Source of the DNA: Fidelibacterota bacterium
Lineage (GTDB): Bacteria > Fidelibacterota > UBA8477 > JABMPR01
Length of the DNA stretch: 62,910 nt
Assembly: GCA_013203185.1 (NCBI GenBank)
Contig: JABMOS010000077.1
Span: 1-62,910, forward strand
Direction of reading: 5' to 3'
The translations under genes and the position numbers were made by a program. Shown in pieces: positions 27,007 through 35,885 of this stretch (positions are counted from its first letter, which is position 1; each line of letters opens with the position of its first letter). The notes beneath the pieces were generated by a model. It saw only the letters and a list, made by a program, of their open reading frames with translations. It made no database searches and had not been told where the DNA came from.

Positions 27007-28107
27007 TCAGGGGAGTTCTACGGAGCGAATCACCTGGAGTGTGCTACTATAGTTGGCATCTATGCCACTGCTTACCAGTGTATACATTTGCATAAAATCA
27101 GTCTGCCCACCCTCAACCTCTGAATTCTCATAAGTTGCCCATCCTGGAGAAAACTTGAGTGGAATATTTAATCCGATGGAGGTGATAAGTCTTTGGTTAT
27201 CCAAATGCAGGAAACCGTTTTTGCGGGTGGCGTCAACAGGCACCCACCCTTTGATGGGTAGATAGATTTCGGACCAGACGTGGGCACCAGTATTTTCAGA
27301 TACAAAATTAAAACCAGATTGCTGCCTGGCCGGGATGCCGGCGATCCTGCACATGGTCATAAAAAGAGCAGAGTATTGTCCACAATCCCCTTTTCGAGTT
27401 TCAAAGGCGTTTTGAACACCACGTTGATCAGGTGGGTAAACATAGGTCAGTGACTTCTGGACCCAATTATATAGTGCCTCTGCCTGACTGACTGGATCTG
27501 AAATATGCACCACTAGGTAGGAAACAGTGTCAATAAGTGCTGAATCCTGCTCCAAAAAGGTTTCTGGTCTTGTGTACTGACCAAAGATTGAATCTGGGAT
27601 TTGATCCCAATTCAAATGTTCCATATCCCTATCTACCTCGGGTTTGTAGTCATAAGTGATATACCTGAAATTCCGTGTAAGGGTGATATCACCATCTGAA
27701 TTCAATGCGGGATTCCAATAGAGAATCTGATTCCCGTGTTCTGAATCAATCGAAAGGTCAGTGGGATGGGGTTGGATACTTGATCCTTGGAGCACCTTCT
27801 GGGTAGGATAATCACGAATATCTGAACTCCATATATGTAGGGATGGAGATTGATCTGCAGGAACTCCTCGAGCCAGGTTTGATGCTTCCAGATTCTCACC
27901 AGACAGAAGGGATATATCTTCGATGCTGACACGTAAAACCCCTGTCACAAGTCGAGGATTTGAATACTCACTGGATAGGTTTTTCATGGCATTCTGAAGC
28001 ATAATTTCTTCATCAGGATCAGGACGAGAGCTTTGATGGCTACAGGCACTTAAGAAGAGGAATACAAACAATAGGATAAGTCGTAGTTCTCTATTATTCA
28101 GTGACAT
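27007..28107 (-). CDS. Transglutaminase-like lipoprotein
   Basis: 366 residues. Signal peptide with a lipobox (FLSAC, C22 becomes lipidated). The transglutaminase/protease-like core lies at about 205-300 with the triad C242 (RKGDCGQYSAL), H276 (TGAHVWSE) and D292 (WVPVDATR). The N-terminal 150 residues are beta-rich and not recognised. Such proteins act as peptidases or ligases of unknown substrate in the periplasm. It lies 25 bp downstream of the DUF1207-like gene on the same strand. Confidence 0.8.
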   Translation of the reverse strand: MSLNNRELRLILLFVFLFLSACSHQSSRPDPDEEIMLQNAMKNLSSEYSNPRLVTGVLRVSIEDISLLSGENLEASNLARGVPADQSPSLHIWSSDIRDYPTQKVLQGSSIQPHPTDLSIDSEHGNQILYWNPALNSDGDITLTRNFRYITYDYKPEVDRDMEHLNWDQIPDSIFGQYTRPETFLEQDSALIDTVSYLVVHISDPVSQAEALYNWVQKSLTYVYPPDQRGVQNAFETRKGDCGQYSALFMTMCRIAGIPARQQSGFNFVSENTGAHVWSEIYLPIKGWVPVDATRKNGFLHLDNQRLITSIGLNIPLKFSPGWATYENSEVEGGQTDFMQMYTLVSSGIDANYSSTLQVIRSVELP

Positions 28108-28132
28108 ACAGGATTTCCTTAAATTGATTTTA

Positions 28133-29014
28133 CTATTCGATATTCCGGGGAAAATCGAAGATTAGACCAAGCCCAATCAATCTAACTTTCTGATTTTCCA
28201 GCGTACTGTAGGGCAACTGACCTTGATAATAATTGAGCAATATTTTTACAGGAGTCGGTGTGCCCCTGGCAAACTCAACACCTGCTCCAATCCTGATATT
28301 GGGGACATAATCATAGTGCTCATAAAGCTTGATATCCACTCCTGCCAGGAGAGCAAGCCCGGGATTCTTGGGGAGCAGATGAATCCAATCCCCACCAAAT
28401 TGAAGCAATAGGCGTTTCCGCACGGTGTTAGGAGAAACATTATATCCTGCCACACCATAGAGATTCAAGCCTGTGAGCTTCTTATACCAAGTCAGATCCA
28501 GCTGCTCGTAGTTTTGAGTTCTCAGGGTAGGTGTCACAACCAGGTTGCGGATGATATAATCGTCCCCAAGATGGGATGACTGGTGAAAGAGACTAACTTT
28601 GTATAGTGTGGTTAGAGTGTGCTGGTAATGAAAAATTGAGGATATTCGATAATCTGCATTCTGAAGTCCCCCCATGAATGCGTCACCTGCATCAACAATG
28701 GAAAACTGTGAATAGATTGTGAATTCCATGCCCAACTCCCATTGCTGTCCTCCTGCTTGAACTGATCTGAGAAATTGTTGGCGCATACTCAATGAAATGG
28801 GCACATACATGAGTTGTTGGGTCTCCCCTTCAACCTCATAGCTCAATATACTGATGCTTTGCTGACCTGCAGCTGGATCCAAATAGAGAGCTGGAAAAAT
28901 TGATCCTTGTGGCAACCAACTGATCTCAGATCCTGATAATGAAGCTGCTAAGAGTATACCAATAGCAAATTTGTATCTATTTTTTTTCAGATTATCTCCC
29001 AGGAACGCAACCAT
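28133..29014 (-). CDS. DUF1207-like outer-membrane beta-barrel protein
   Basis: 293 residues with a signal peptide (about 13-29) and alternating amphipathic beta-strands throughout. The segment LFHQSSHLGDDYI matches my memory of the conserved core of DUF1207 proteins, presumed outer-membrane barrels of unknown function. It begins the DUF1207-transglutaminase pair and is divergent from the cytochrome operon, sharing the 187-bp intergenic region. Confidence 0.6.
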   Translation of the reverse strand: MVAFLGDNLKKNRYKFAIGILLAASLSGSEISWLPQGSIFPALYLDPAAGQQSISILSYEVEGETQQLMYVPISLSMRQQFLRSVQAGGQQWELGMEFTIYSQFSIVDAGDAFMGGLQNADYRISSIFHYQHTLTTLYKVSLFHQSSHLGDDYIIRNLVVTPTLRTQNYEQLDLTWYKKLTGLNLYGVAGYNVSPNTVRKRLLLQFGGDWIHLLPKNPGLALLAGVDIKLYEHYDYVPNIRIGAGVEFARGTPTPVKILLNYYQGQLPYSTLENQKVRLIGLGLIFDFPRNIE

Positions 29015-29094
29015 AATTTTATGAGGTTTGACATCATCAGAAAACTATTTTCAACCGGGGAATGAACAACCCTTATTTATATTGTCCATATGAG

Positions 29095-29121
29095 TTGATC
29101 TAGAACAAGTGTATATATGAT
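29095..29121 (+). promoter_or_regulatory. Possible promoter of the cytochrome operon
   Basis: TTGATC (29095-29100) and TATGAT (29116-29121) on the plus strand with a 15-nt spacer, which is short. The TATGAT matches five of six -10 bases. It would leave a leader of about 75 nt before the first gene of the operon. Confidence 0.25.
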
Positions 29122-29201
29122 AAGTATTTTATTATTGTGTGCCTTTGGAAAATAATGCTTTTCAATACTTCAGCAAATAAAGTAGGAAGTGGCTTTTAAA
29201 A

Positions 29202-30077
29202 TTGATCAGAGCAAAATCCCATAATTACGTAATTATTCTCCTGTCATTGCTTACCATAGCGTTCCTGGTGCTCTATTCGATCCAGAGTATGACTTATTTG
29301 AATACCCCTGTTGAAGAACGCTACCTGCTCAAAGAAATGGATGGTCTCTACGGACCTTCTGGGCTTTATGGGCATGGGGTCGGCTTCCTTGCCGCATTTT
29401 TTATGTTTTTACTCTGGCTCTATATCATACGTAAACGTTGGAACCGCCTGCGCGGTCTTGGTCGTCTCAGCCAGTGGCTCAAGTATCACATGTGGTTTGG
29501 AATTGTAGCGCCTCTTTTGGCTGGATATCACGCAGCCTTCAAATTTGAAGGTCTTATTGGCGTTATGTATTGGGCTATGATTGCAGTTATGGCCAGTGGC
29601 ATCGTTGGTAGATATCTCTACGGTCATATCCCTCGGCGCCGCGATGGTCATGAAATGAGCATGAAGCAGATTAATACTGAGAAGGCCTCTAAGCTACGAT
29701 CACTGCAAATGGAATTCGGAATTTTACCGGAAGACATCAATAGACTCAAGGGCTTAACTCCAGAATTAAGCGGGGTTGGTACTCTGGTAGCGCTCTATCA
29801 CCTCGCCGCCTTTGATATCAGGCGTCGCTATCAATTGAAAAAGATTCTAAAGGACTTTGAAGCTAAATACGGTGTAAGTAAGCAGAATCTGATATTTTTT
29901 AAGGAGACGGTTGAAAAACAACTCATCATGAGCCAACGGGTCATTGTCCTGGATGCAGTAAGTAAGGTGTTTCACTGGTGGCATGTCATTCACAAGCCAT
30001 TTGCCTACGCCATCTTTATCGTCTTGACCTTACATATTATTCTCACCATAAGTTTTGGATTCACATGGATATTCTAA
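29202..30077 (+). CDS. Di-heme b-type cytochrome membrane protein (electron-transfer operon)
   Basis: 291 residues, about five to six membrane helices. Two helices carry histidine pairs with the cytochrome b spacing HX13H: H96/H110 (KYHMWFGIVAPLLAGYHAAF) and H264/H278 (IHKPFAYAIFIVLTLHII). Four His ligands on two helices suit two stacked b hemes, as in ferric reductase-like and b561-like proteins; H58, H142, H258 and H261 are additional. It probably moves electrons between the quinone pool or the next gene's flavoprotein and the periplasmic cytochromes. The frame opens with TTG at 29202; the next in-frame ATG lies at codon 30, beyond the first helix, so TTG is preferred. A 13-bp overlap couples it to the next gene. 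Confidence 0.75.
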   Translation: MIRAKSHNYVIILLSLLTIAFLVLYSIQSMTYLNTPVEERYLLKEMDGLYGPSGLYGHGVGFLAAFFMFLLWLYIIRKRWNRLRGLGRLSQWLKYHMWFGIVAPLLAGYHAAFKFEGLIGVMYWAMIAVMASGIVGRYLYGHIPRRRDGHEMSMKQINTEKASKLRSLQMEFGILPEDINRLKGLTPELSGVGTLVALYHLAAFDIRRRYQLKKILKDFEAKYGVSKQNLIFFKETVEKQLIMSQRVIVLDAVSKVFHWWHVIHKPFAYAIFIVLTLHIILTISFGFTWIF

Positions 30078-31378
30078 ACAACGAATCAGTATTGTCCTGG
30101 GTATTGGGTTTCCTGCTCATTTTTGCATTCACCATACCTTATTTAGTCAAGTGGAAACGGAAACAGAAACAGACGGTAGAAAAGCTGAATGAAGCAACAC
30201 GAATTGGCACCAATAAAGCACTTATGCAGCACCCTATTATTGATTTATCCAGATGTATCGGTTGCGGTATTTGCACAAAGGTATGCCCTGAAGGGGAAGT
30301 TCTAGGCCTGGTAGGCGGTAAAGCCGTTCTCATTAATGGAAGCAAATGTGTAGGTCACGAAGTCTGCATGGAGAGTTGCCCAGTTGGAGGCATTGAAGTG
30401 GGTCTGGGAGATATATCCAGTAGAGAAGATATTCCGCAACTATCCTCAGAACTTGAAAGTAATCTGGAGAATATCTATCTCATTGGTGAGTTAGGTGGCC
30501 TGGCATTGATCAGGAATGCTGTAAATCAGGGGTCCAGAGTTGCTAAATCCATACAAGAAAAATTAAATGGCTCTACGCCCTCCCAGCCAATCGTTGTCAT
30601 TGGGGCCGGACCAGCTGGGCTTTCCTGTACAATCTCTCTCATGGGAATGGGACTGCCAGTTGTTCTCCTGGATCAAAGTGAACCTGGTGGCACTATCCTT
30701 CAATATCCCAGACGCAAACTGGTTATGGTGCAGCCCATTGAGATGCCAGGATATGGTGAAATGAGCAATTCTGAATATTCAAAGGAGGAGCTGCTCGAGA
30801 TTTGGGACAGAATATTTGAAAGTCACAAACCTGATTTTCGTAGTGGCCATCAATTACAGGCCATCGAAAAAAATGGCAGCGGTTATAAGATTACTACCAG
30901 TGCTGGAGAACTCAGCAGTGATTATGTGGTTCTCGCTCTTGGTAGACGAGGCACACCTCGAAAGCTTGGTGTACCTGGGGAAGATTTAAGCAAAGTTTCC
31001 TACAAATTGATGGATGCGGAAACCTATCAGAACAAACACATTCTGGTGGTAGGTGGTGGAGATTCTGCCATTGAGGCAGCAGTAGGATTGGGACAACAAA
31101 TCGGCAACACAGTTACGCTCTCGTATCGCAAGAACAATTTTTCCAGAATAAAAGCCAGAAATGATGAGCAGGTTGCAAAGGCCGTTAAAAACGGATGGAT
31201 TAATATTATCTATGAATCCACTGTGGATTCAATTCATGAGGATCAGGTGATCATAAGGCAGAATGACCAGGAGCAGCAGCTCAAAAATGATTATGTGTTC
31301 GTTTTTGCAGGAGGAATCCCACCCTTCAAACTGATGAATTCAATCGGTGTACAATTCGGAACCTCAACCCTATCATGA
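30065..31378 (+). CDS. Membrane-anchored ferredoxin-flavoprotein oxidoreductase
   Basis: 437 residues from the ATG at 30065. One N-terminal helix (about 9-28), a ferredoxin-like domain (about 58-115), then a thioredoxin-reductase-like fold with FAD motif GAGPAG (180-185) and NAD(P) motif VVGGGDSAIEAA. The first cluster motif is canonical (C64, C67, C70, C74-P). The second is C95-x2-H98-x2-C101-x3-C105-P, with His in place of one Cys. The TrxR redox CxxC is missing, so this is not a thioredoxin reductase. Likely role: pass electrons between NAD(P)H and the membrane cytochrome. It overlaps the gene before by 13 bp and the next by 4 bp. Confidence 0.8.
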   Translation: MDILNNESVLSWVLGFLLIFAFTIPYLVKWKRKQKQTVEKLNEATRIGTNKALMQHPIIDLSRCIGCGICTKVCPEGEVLGLVGGKAVLINGSKCVGHEVCMESCPVGGIEVGLGDISSREDIPQLSSELESNLENIYLIGELGGLALIRNAVNQGSRVAKSIQEKLNGSTPSQPIVVIGAGPAGLSCTISLMGMGLPVVLLDQSEPGGTILQYPRRKLVMVQPIEMPGYGEMSNSEYSKEELLEIWDRIFESHKPDFRSGHQLQAIEKNGSGYKITTSAGELSSDYVVLALGRRGTPRKLGVPGEDLSKVSYKLMDAETYQNKHILVVGGGDSAIEAAVGLGQQIGNTVTLSYRKNNFSRIKARNDEQVAKAVKNGWINIIYESTVDSIHEDQVIIRQNDQEQQLKNDYVFVFAGGIPPFKLMNSIGVQFGTSTLS

Positions 31379-33012
31379 AATTGAGCCAGGTTGCTTTCGG
31401 ATTAATCTGTCTCCTTATCCATCCGTTGATCCTGGAGGCTCAATTGAGCCCGGGACCACTGGCTGAGCCCCATGCACATCTTTCGGGATTCACCGATTGT
31501 CTCACCTGCCATACCTGGGGGAGCAAAGATTTAAGTCCAAAGTGCCTGGAGTGTCACACACCGATTCAAGCCAGGATTGCTAATGAGCTTGGCTTTCATG
31601 GTAATCTAGAGGAAAAGAATTGTTCTACCTGTCATACTGATCATATGGACAGAAATTTTGAAATGATCCACTGGGAGCCTTCTCAGAAGGATTTCGATCA
31701 TCTAAAAACAGGCTATGAGATAGAGGGGAAACACCTCAAGCTAAATTGTAATGAATGCCACAAAAGTGATTTCATAGTATCAGAAGATATTTTGGAATAT
31801 GCCAAATCCCAGAAAACCAGGGATGTCCTCTCCACCACATTCATGGGTCTGGGATCAAAATGTGCCAGTTGTCATGTGGATGTCCATGCCGGCGAATTCT
31901 TAGAACAGACCTGTGAAGACTGCCACAATGAGAATAACTGGGCCGATGCAAGAAAAGACTATGATCATGATTTTGAGACTGAGTTCCCTCTGCGAGGCGC
32001 ACATAAACGAGTTGTGTGTGAAAAGTGCCACACTGCCTCACAACCAGCCGTTGCTGATTTCAAACCGCTACAATTTACAGGTCTAAAATTTAATCTATGC
32101 ACCAATTGCCATGAGGATAAACACAAAGGGTCTTTTGGCTCGAATTGTCTCAAGTGTCATACTGAGACCACGTTCAAGCAGAAAGATGTGGCTGGTGCAT
32201 TTAACCACCAGACCACGCGCTACCCATTGGTTGGGATGCACACCACAGTCGATTGTGAATTGTGCCATACCAATAAGGATCGCTTTACGCTAGAATCCAG
32301 TTTTGATCAATGTTCTGATTGTCATCCAGATCACCACAAGGGAATCTTTTTGAAACCAGATCGTGATAATTCTTGTGATCAGTGCCATAGCGTTCGAGGC
32401 TTCTTTCCCCCATTATTCGGTGTGATTGAACATAGGAATACTCGATTCGTCATTGATGGCGCTCATCTCGCTCAACCTTGCATATTTTGCCATAAGCAGA
32501 ATGAGCAGCCAGTTTACCAATGGGAGCCCCTGGCTTGCAAGTCCTGCCACACCACTATCCATGGAGAGCAATTTTCACGCTACCAAGCAGGCGGAAACTG
32601 GTGTGAAAGCTGCCATAAGACTTCCGATTGGGTTAATCTTTCTTTCGATCACTCTGCAACCTTCTTCCCCCTAACAGGAAAACATGAAGACTTGGTTTGT
32701 ACAGCTTGTCATCCCAGCAAGAATGATGTAATCCAATACGAAGATATTGATACCAGTTGTGGTGAATGTCACACCGATGCTCACCAGAAACAATTCGAAG
32801 CACGGCTCTGTGAAGATTGTCATTCCACAAAAGCCTGGCAAATTCCTGCGTTTGATCATTTGAAACTGAGTGAGTTTCCTTTGGATGAGCAGCATAAAGC
32901 TGTGGCCTGTGGTCAGTGCCACAAATTTGAGTCAGCGCTATCTACCATTCGATTTAAACCGATTCCCCACAAATGTCAGGATTGCCATAGTTTTGGGGAT
33001 TTCAAGGGATGA
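31375..33012 (+). CDS. Exported multiheme cytochrome c, 20 CXXCH motifs
   Basis: 545 residues with a Sec signal peptide (about 1-22) and 20 CXXCH heme-attachment motifs from CLTCH near residue 42 to CQDCH near the end; no CXXCK. One heme per about 26 residues leaves little but heme-binding loops. Recurrent units look like F-x-H-x2-T-x-[YF]-P-L-x-G-x-H followed by C-x2-CH. No lipobox, membrane helix or C-terminal sorting domain. Expected in the periplasm as an electron wire or store. ATGA overlaps on both sides (31375-31378 and 33009-33012) show tight co-translation. Confidence 0.9.
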   Translation: MKLSQVAFGLICLLIHPLILEAQLSPGPLAEPHAHLSGFTDCLTCHTWGSKDLSPKCLECHTPIQARIANELGFHGNLEEKNCSTCHTDHMDRNFEMIHWEPSQKDFDHLKTGYEIEGKHLKLNCNECHKSDFIVSEDILEYAKSQKTRDVLSTTFMGLGSKCASCHVDVHAGEFLEQTCEDCHNENNWADARKDYDHDFETEFPLRGAHKRVVCEKCHTASQPAVADFKPLQFTGLKFNLCTNCHEDKHKGSFGSNCLKCHTETTFKQKDVAGAFNHQTTRYPLVGMHTTVDCELCHTNKDRFTLESSFDQCSDCHPDHHKGIFLKPDRDNSCDQCHSVRGFFPPLFGVIEHRNTRFVIDGAHLAQPCIFCHKQNEQPVYQWEPLACKSCHTTIHGEQFSRYQAGGNWCESCHKTSDWVNLSFDHSATFFPLTGKHEDLVCTACHPSKNDVIQYEDIDTSCGECHTDAHQKQFEARLCEDCHSTKAWQIPAFDHLKLSEFPLDEQHKAVACGQCHKFESALSTIRFKPIPHKCQDCHSFGDFKG

Positions 33013-35885
33013 GACTGCTTCTAATCTCTATCCTTGGCCTGTTGAGTATTACTTCCATTGCTCAGGATAGCGTGGGAATTGAAACAGATTTGACCTGTGA
33101 AGTTTGTCATGCCGGCGGTGATTGGTCCTCAGATATTGGTGAGAATTTTGACCATATCACAACGGGCTATGAGTTGCAGGGAACACATGCGGATATTGAT
33201 TGTGGTCGCTGTCATATGGGCACAACGCCAGCTGAAAAGCACAATTTTGGTCAAGTTTCTTCTGATTGTATTGCCTGCCATGAGGATATCCATAATGATC
33301 AATGGGGTGAGGATTGTCAACGCTGCCATAGTCCAGATACATGGACCCTGTCTACACAGCAACAAAATCATGATTTAACCAATTTTCCTCTCCAGGGACC
33401 GCATCGTAGTGTGAATTGTGCCAGTTGCCATCTCAGCAATCCAGGAACAGGATCCTCACTACCATTGGATTGCACAGGGTGTCATACCGCTGACTATAAT
33501 GGCAGTACAAATCCATCTCATCAGACTCTGAATCTAGGAACCGATTGTGAGTCCTGTCATGAAACCCAGTCCAGCCAATGGACACAGTCCAGTTTTAACC
33601 ACAACAATACCGCGTTCAACTTGATTGGAATGCACAATACAGCGAGTTGTGAGAATTGCCATACACAAAGCGTTGATAACACACCAAAAACTTGCATGGG
33701 CTGCCACAGTGCAGATTATGATAATTCATCTGATCCTCCCCATCTGGCATCTGGTTTTCCCACAAATTGTAATTCCTGTCATGATAGCTTTACCTGGAAT
33801 TCAAATTTTACCCATGATAGAACGGGTTTCACATTGGACGGAGCCCATACTGATACGCCTTGTCTCGATTGTCACCCTCAGCAAAGTTTCTACGATGCAG
33901 AAACAAGCTGCAACTCATGCCATCAGAGCAATTGGGAAGCTAGTACTATCCCACCCCACGTGGAAGCAGAGTTTGGCGAGACATGTGAGGATTGCCACAC
34001 TACCGTGGTTTGGCAACCAGGTTTATGGTCGCATGACGTAGATACAGAGTATCTATTAACCGGTGCCCATATTGGACCCAGCTGCGAGGCATGTCACACG
34101 GTTGCCCCCTACTCAGAACAACCCTCCAAATGTGTAGATTGCCATAAATCAAATTATGACGAGACGCTTGAGCCTAATCACGCAACTAGCGGTATACCAA
34201 CTACTTGCGATGTTTGCCATACGACTGATAACTGGAATTCAGAAGAAATTGACCATAGTCAGACTGCCTTTCCCCTTCTGGGTGCACATACTGAAATCGA
34301 ATGTATGACCTGTCATGCTGATGGTTATGATTTACCTACAGATTGCCAGGGCTGCCACCTCCCAGATTATACATCAACAAGTAATAGCCCCAGTCCAGAC
34401 CATGGCCAATATGGGTTCAGTCAGGATTGTTTGATTTGCCATAGTCAGGAGATGTGGAAACCTTCCTTATTCGACCATGATGCCGATCTCACGGGTTTTG
34501 ATATACAAGGGGCGCATCTGGCACTCTTACCTGATAATTGTTATGCCTGTCATGAAACTGCACAATGGTCAGGACTCTCATCCGATTGTTTTGCATGTCA
34601 CCAGAGTAATTTCGAGAGCACCAGCGAACCTGATCATGAAGGAAATGGGTATCCTCAGAACCTTTGTGAGACCTGTCATTCACAGGATGGATGGGAACCT
34701 TCAATATTCAGTCATGAAGCCAATACAATCGCTTGTGTGACCTGCCATGTGGTTCAATACAATTCAACCATTGATCCACCCCACGCTGAGCTTTCCTTCC
34801 CTACTGATTGTGCTAATTGCCATACCAGCACTGCCTGGACCCCAGGAACTTTTTCCCATGATGTTGAAACAACTGGGTTTCTCACTGATGGTGCCCATTT
34901 GAATATTAACTGTAGCAGTTGCCATGATTCCTGGGAACCACCCACTGAAATCAGAACCTGTGCCTCAGCATCGTGCCACCAGAATAATTATTCGGAATCC
35001 AGTAATCCACCTCATGAAGCCATGGGCTTTTCTCAAGCATGCGAAACCTGTCATACCACTACGGCGTGGTTGCCATCTCAATTTATACATGATACGGAGA
35101 CCACAGGATATGCGCTTGAGGGCGCCCATGAGAGTACTGATTGCCAGAGCTGCCATTCCCCGTGGGAAGTGATTCCTGAGCCTAGAACTTGCGCCGCGAG
35201 TAGCTGTCACGAGGAAAATTATTCGCAGTCTACTAATCCCCCTCATGAAACCATGGGTTTTTCCCAGGCATGCGAAACCTGTCATACTACCACGGCCTGG
35301 TTGCCTTCTCAATTTGTTCATGATACAGAGACCACAGGATATGCACTTGAAGGCGCCCATGAGATTGTGAATTGTCAGAATTGCCACAATCCATGGCAAC
35401 TCGTTTCCCAACCCCGTACCTGTGCTGATGCCAGTTGTCACCTGCCAGATTATAACTCGGCTACAGATCCAAATCATTCAACTGCATCCTACCCTCTTGA
35501 TTGCGAGATATGTCATTCCATGACGGCCTGGGAACCCTCAACCTTTGATCACGATGGACAGTCCTTCCCTATCTACAGTGGCCAGCATCGCAACGAGTGG
35601 AATGACTGTTCCCAATGTCATGTAGATCCCAATGATTTCATGGTTTTCACTTGTTTTGGTGCAGGATGCCATAGTATAACTGAAATGAATAACGTACACT
35701 GTGAAGGTGCCAATTGTGAGAGTTGTAACGGCAATACCTATCCATCATCTGGTGTGACTCCAGAAGAATGCTTTACCTGTCATCCTACTGGTGATGAAGA
35801 TGATTGTGGTGGAGATCTATTAAATTTTTTCAAAATGAGAACACTCCCTCAACCCATTGAGAAAAAGGCAAATGAGAACCGTTAG
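33009..35885 (+). CDS. Giant exported multiheme cytochrome c, 32 CXXCH plus 4 CX4CH motifs
   Basis: 958 residues with a signal peptide (about 1-19). I count 32 CXXCH motifs and four CX4CH motifs (CASASCH, CAASSCH, CADASCH, CFGAGCH), so up to 36 c hemes. About twelve three-heme units recur, each with an L-x-G-A-H-x4-C-x2-CH, a C-x2-CH-x3-Y-x6-P-x-H and a C-x2-CH-x3-W-x-P-x3-H element. The first about 130 and last about 90 residues match the next protein closely, so this is that protein with a long repeat array inserted. Fully extended it could span the periplasm or form a surface wire. No anchor is visible. Confidence 0.9.
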   Translation: MRLLLISILGLLSITSIAQDSVGIETDLTCEVCHAGGDWSSDIGENFDHITTGYELQGTHADIDCGRCHMGTTPAEKHNFGQVSSDCIACHEDIHNDQWGEDCQRCHSPDTWTLSTQQQNHDLTNFPLQGPHRSVNCASCHLSNPGTGSSLPLDCTGCHTADYNGSTNPSHQTLNLGTDCESCHETQSSQWTQSSFNHNNTAFNLIGMHNTASCENCHTQSVDNTPKTCMGCHSADYDNSSDPPHLASGFPTNCNSCHDSFTWNSNFTHDRTGFTLDGAHTDTPCLDCHPQQSFYDAETSCNSCHQSNWEASTIPPHVEAEFGETCEDCHTTVVWQPGLWSHDVDTEYLLTGAHIGPSCEACHTVAPYSEQPSKCVDCHKSNYDETLEPNHATSGIPTTCDVCHTTDNWNSEEIDHSQTAFPLLGAHTEIECMTCHADGYDLPTDCQGCHLPDYTSTSNSPSPDHGQYGFSQDCLICHSQEMWKPSLFDHDADLTGFDIQGAHLALLPDNCYACHETAQWSGLSSDCFACHQSNFESTSEPDHEGNGYPQNLCETCHSQDGWEPSIFSHEANTIACVTCHVVQYNSTIDPPHAELSFPTDCANCHTSTAWTPGTFSHDVETTGFLTDGAHLNINCSSCHDSWEPPTEIRTCASASCHQNNYSESSNPPHEAMGFSQACETCHTTTAWLPSQFIHDTETTGYALEGAHESTDCQSCHSPWEVIPEPRTCAASSCHEENYSQSTNPPHETMGFSQACETCHTTTAWLPSQFVHDTETTGYALEGAHEIVNCQNCHNPWQLVSQPRTCADASCHLPDYNSATDPNHSTASYPLDCEICHSMTAWEPSTFDHDGQSFPIYSGQHRNEWNDCSQCHVDPNDFMVFTCFGAGCHSITEMNNVHCEGANCESCNGNTYPSSGVTPEECFTCHPTGDEDDCGGDLLNFFKMRTLPQPIEKKANENR
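35010..35363 (+). repeat. Recent 231-bp tandem duplication inside the 36-heme gene
   Basis: The segment 35010-35132 recurs at 35241-35363 with only scattered, mostly third-position changes, an offset of 231 bp (77 codons, exactly one three-heme unit). Both encode the same core (MGFSQACETCHTTTAWLPSQ, then TTGYALEGAHE). It shows that the heme array grows by in-frame unit duplication. Confidence 0.85.

Noticed and set aside
30065-31378. Thioredoxin reductase
   Set aside because: The FAD/NAD(P) fold is similar, but the redox CxxC is absent and a ferredoxin domain plus membrane anchor precede it.
34965-35477. A 170-codon minus-strand frame with internal repeats
   Set aside because: It lies antisense to the repeat array of the 36-heme gene and its repeats only mirror that array.
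33009-35885. CRISPR-like regular repetition
   Set aside because: The repetition is of three-heme protein units of about 77 codons with diverged DNA, not short identical repeats with unique spacers.
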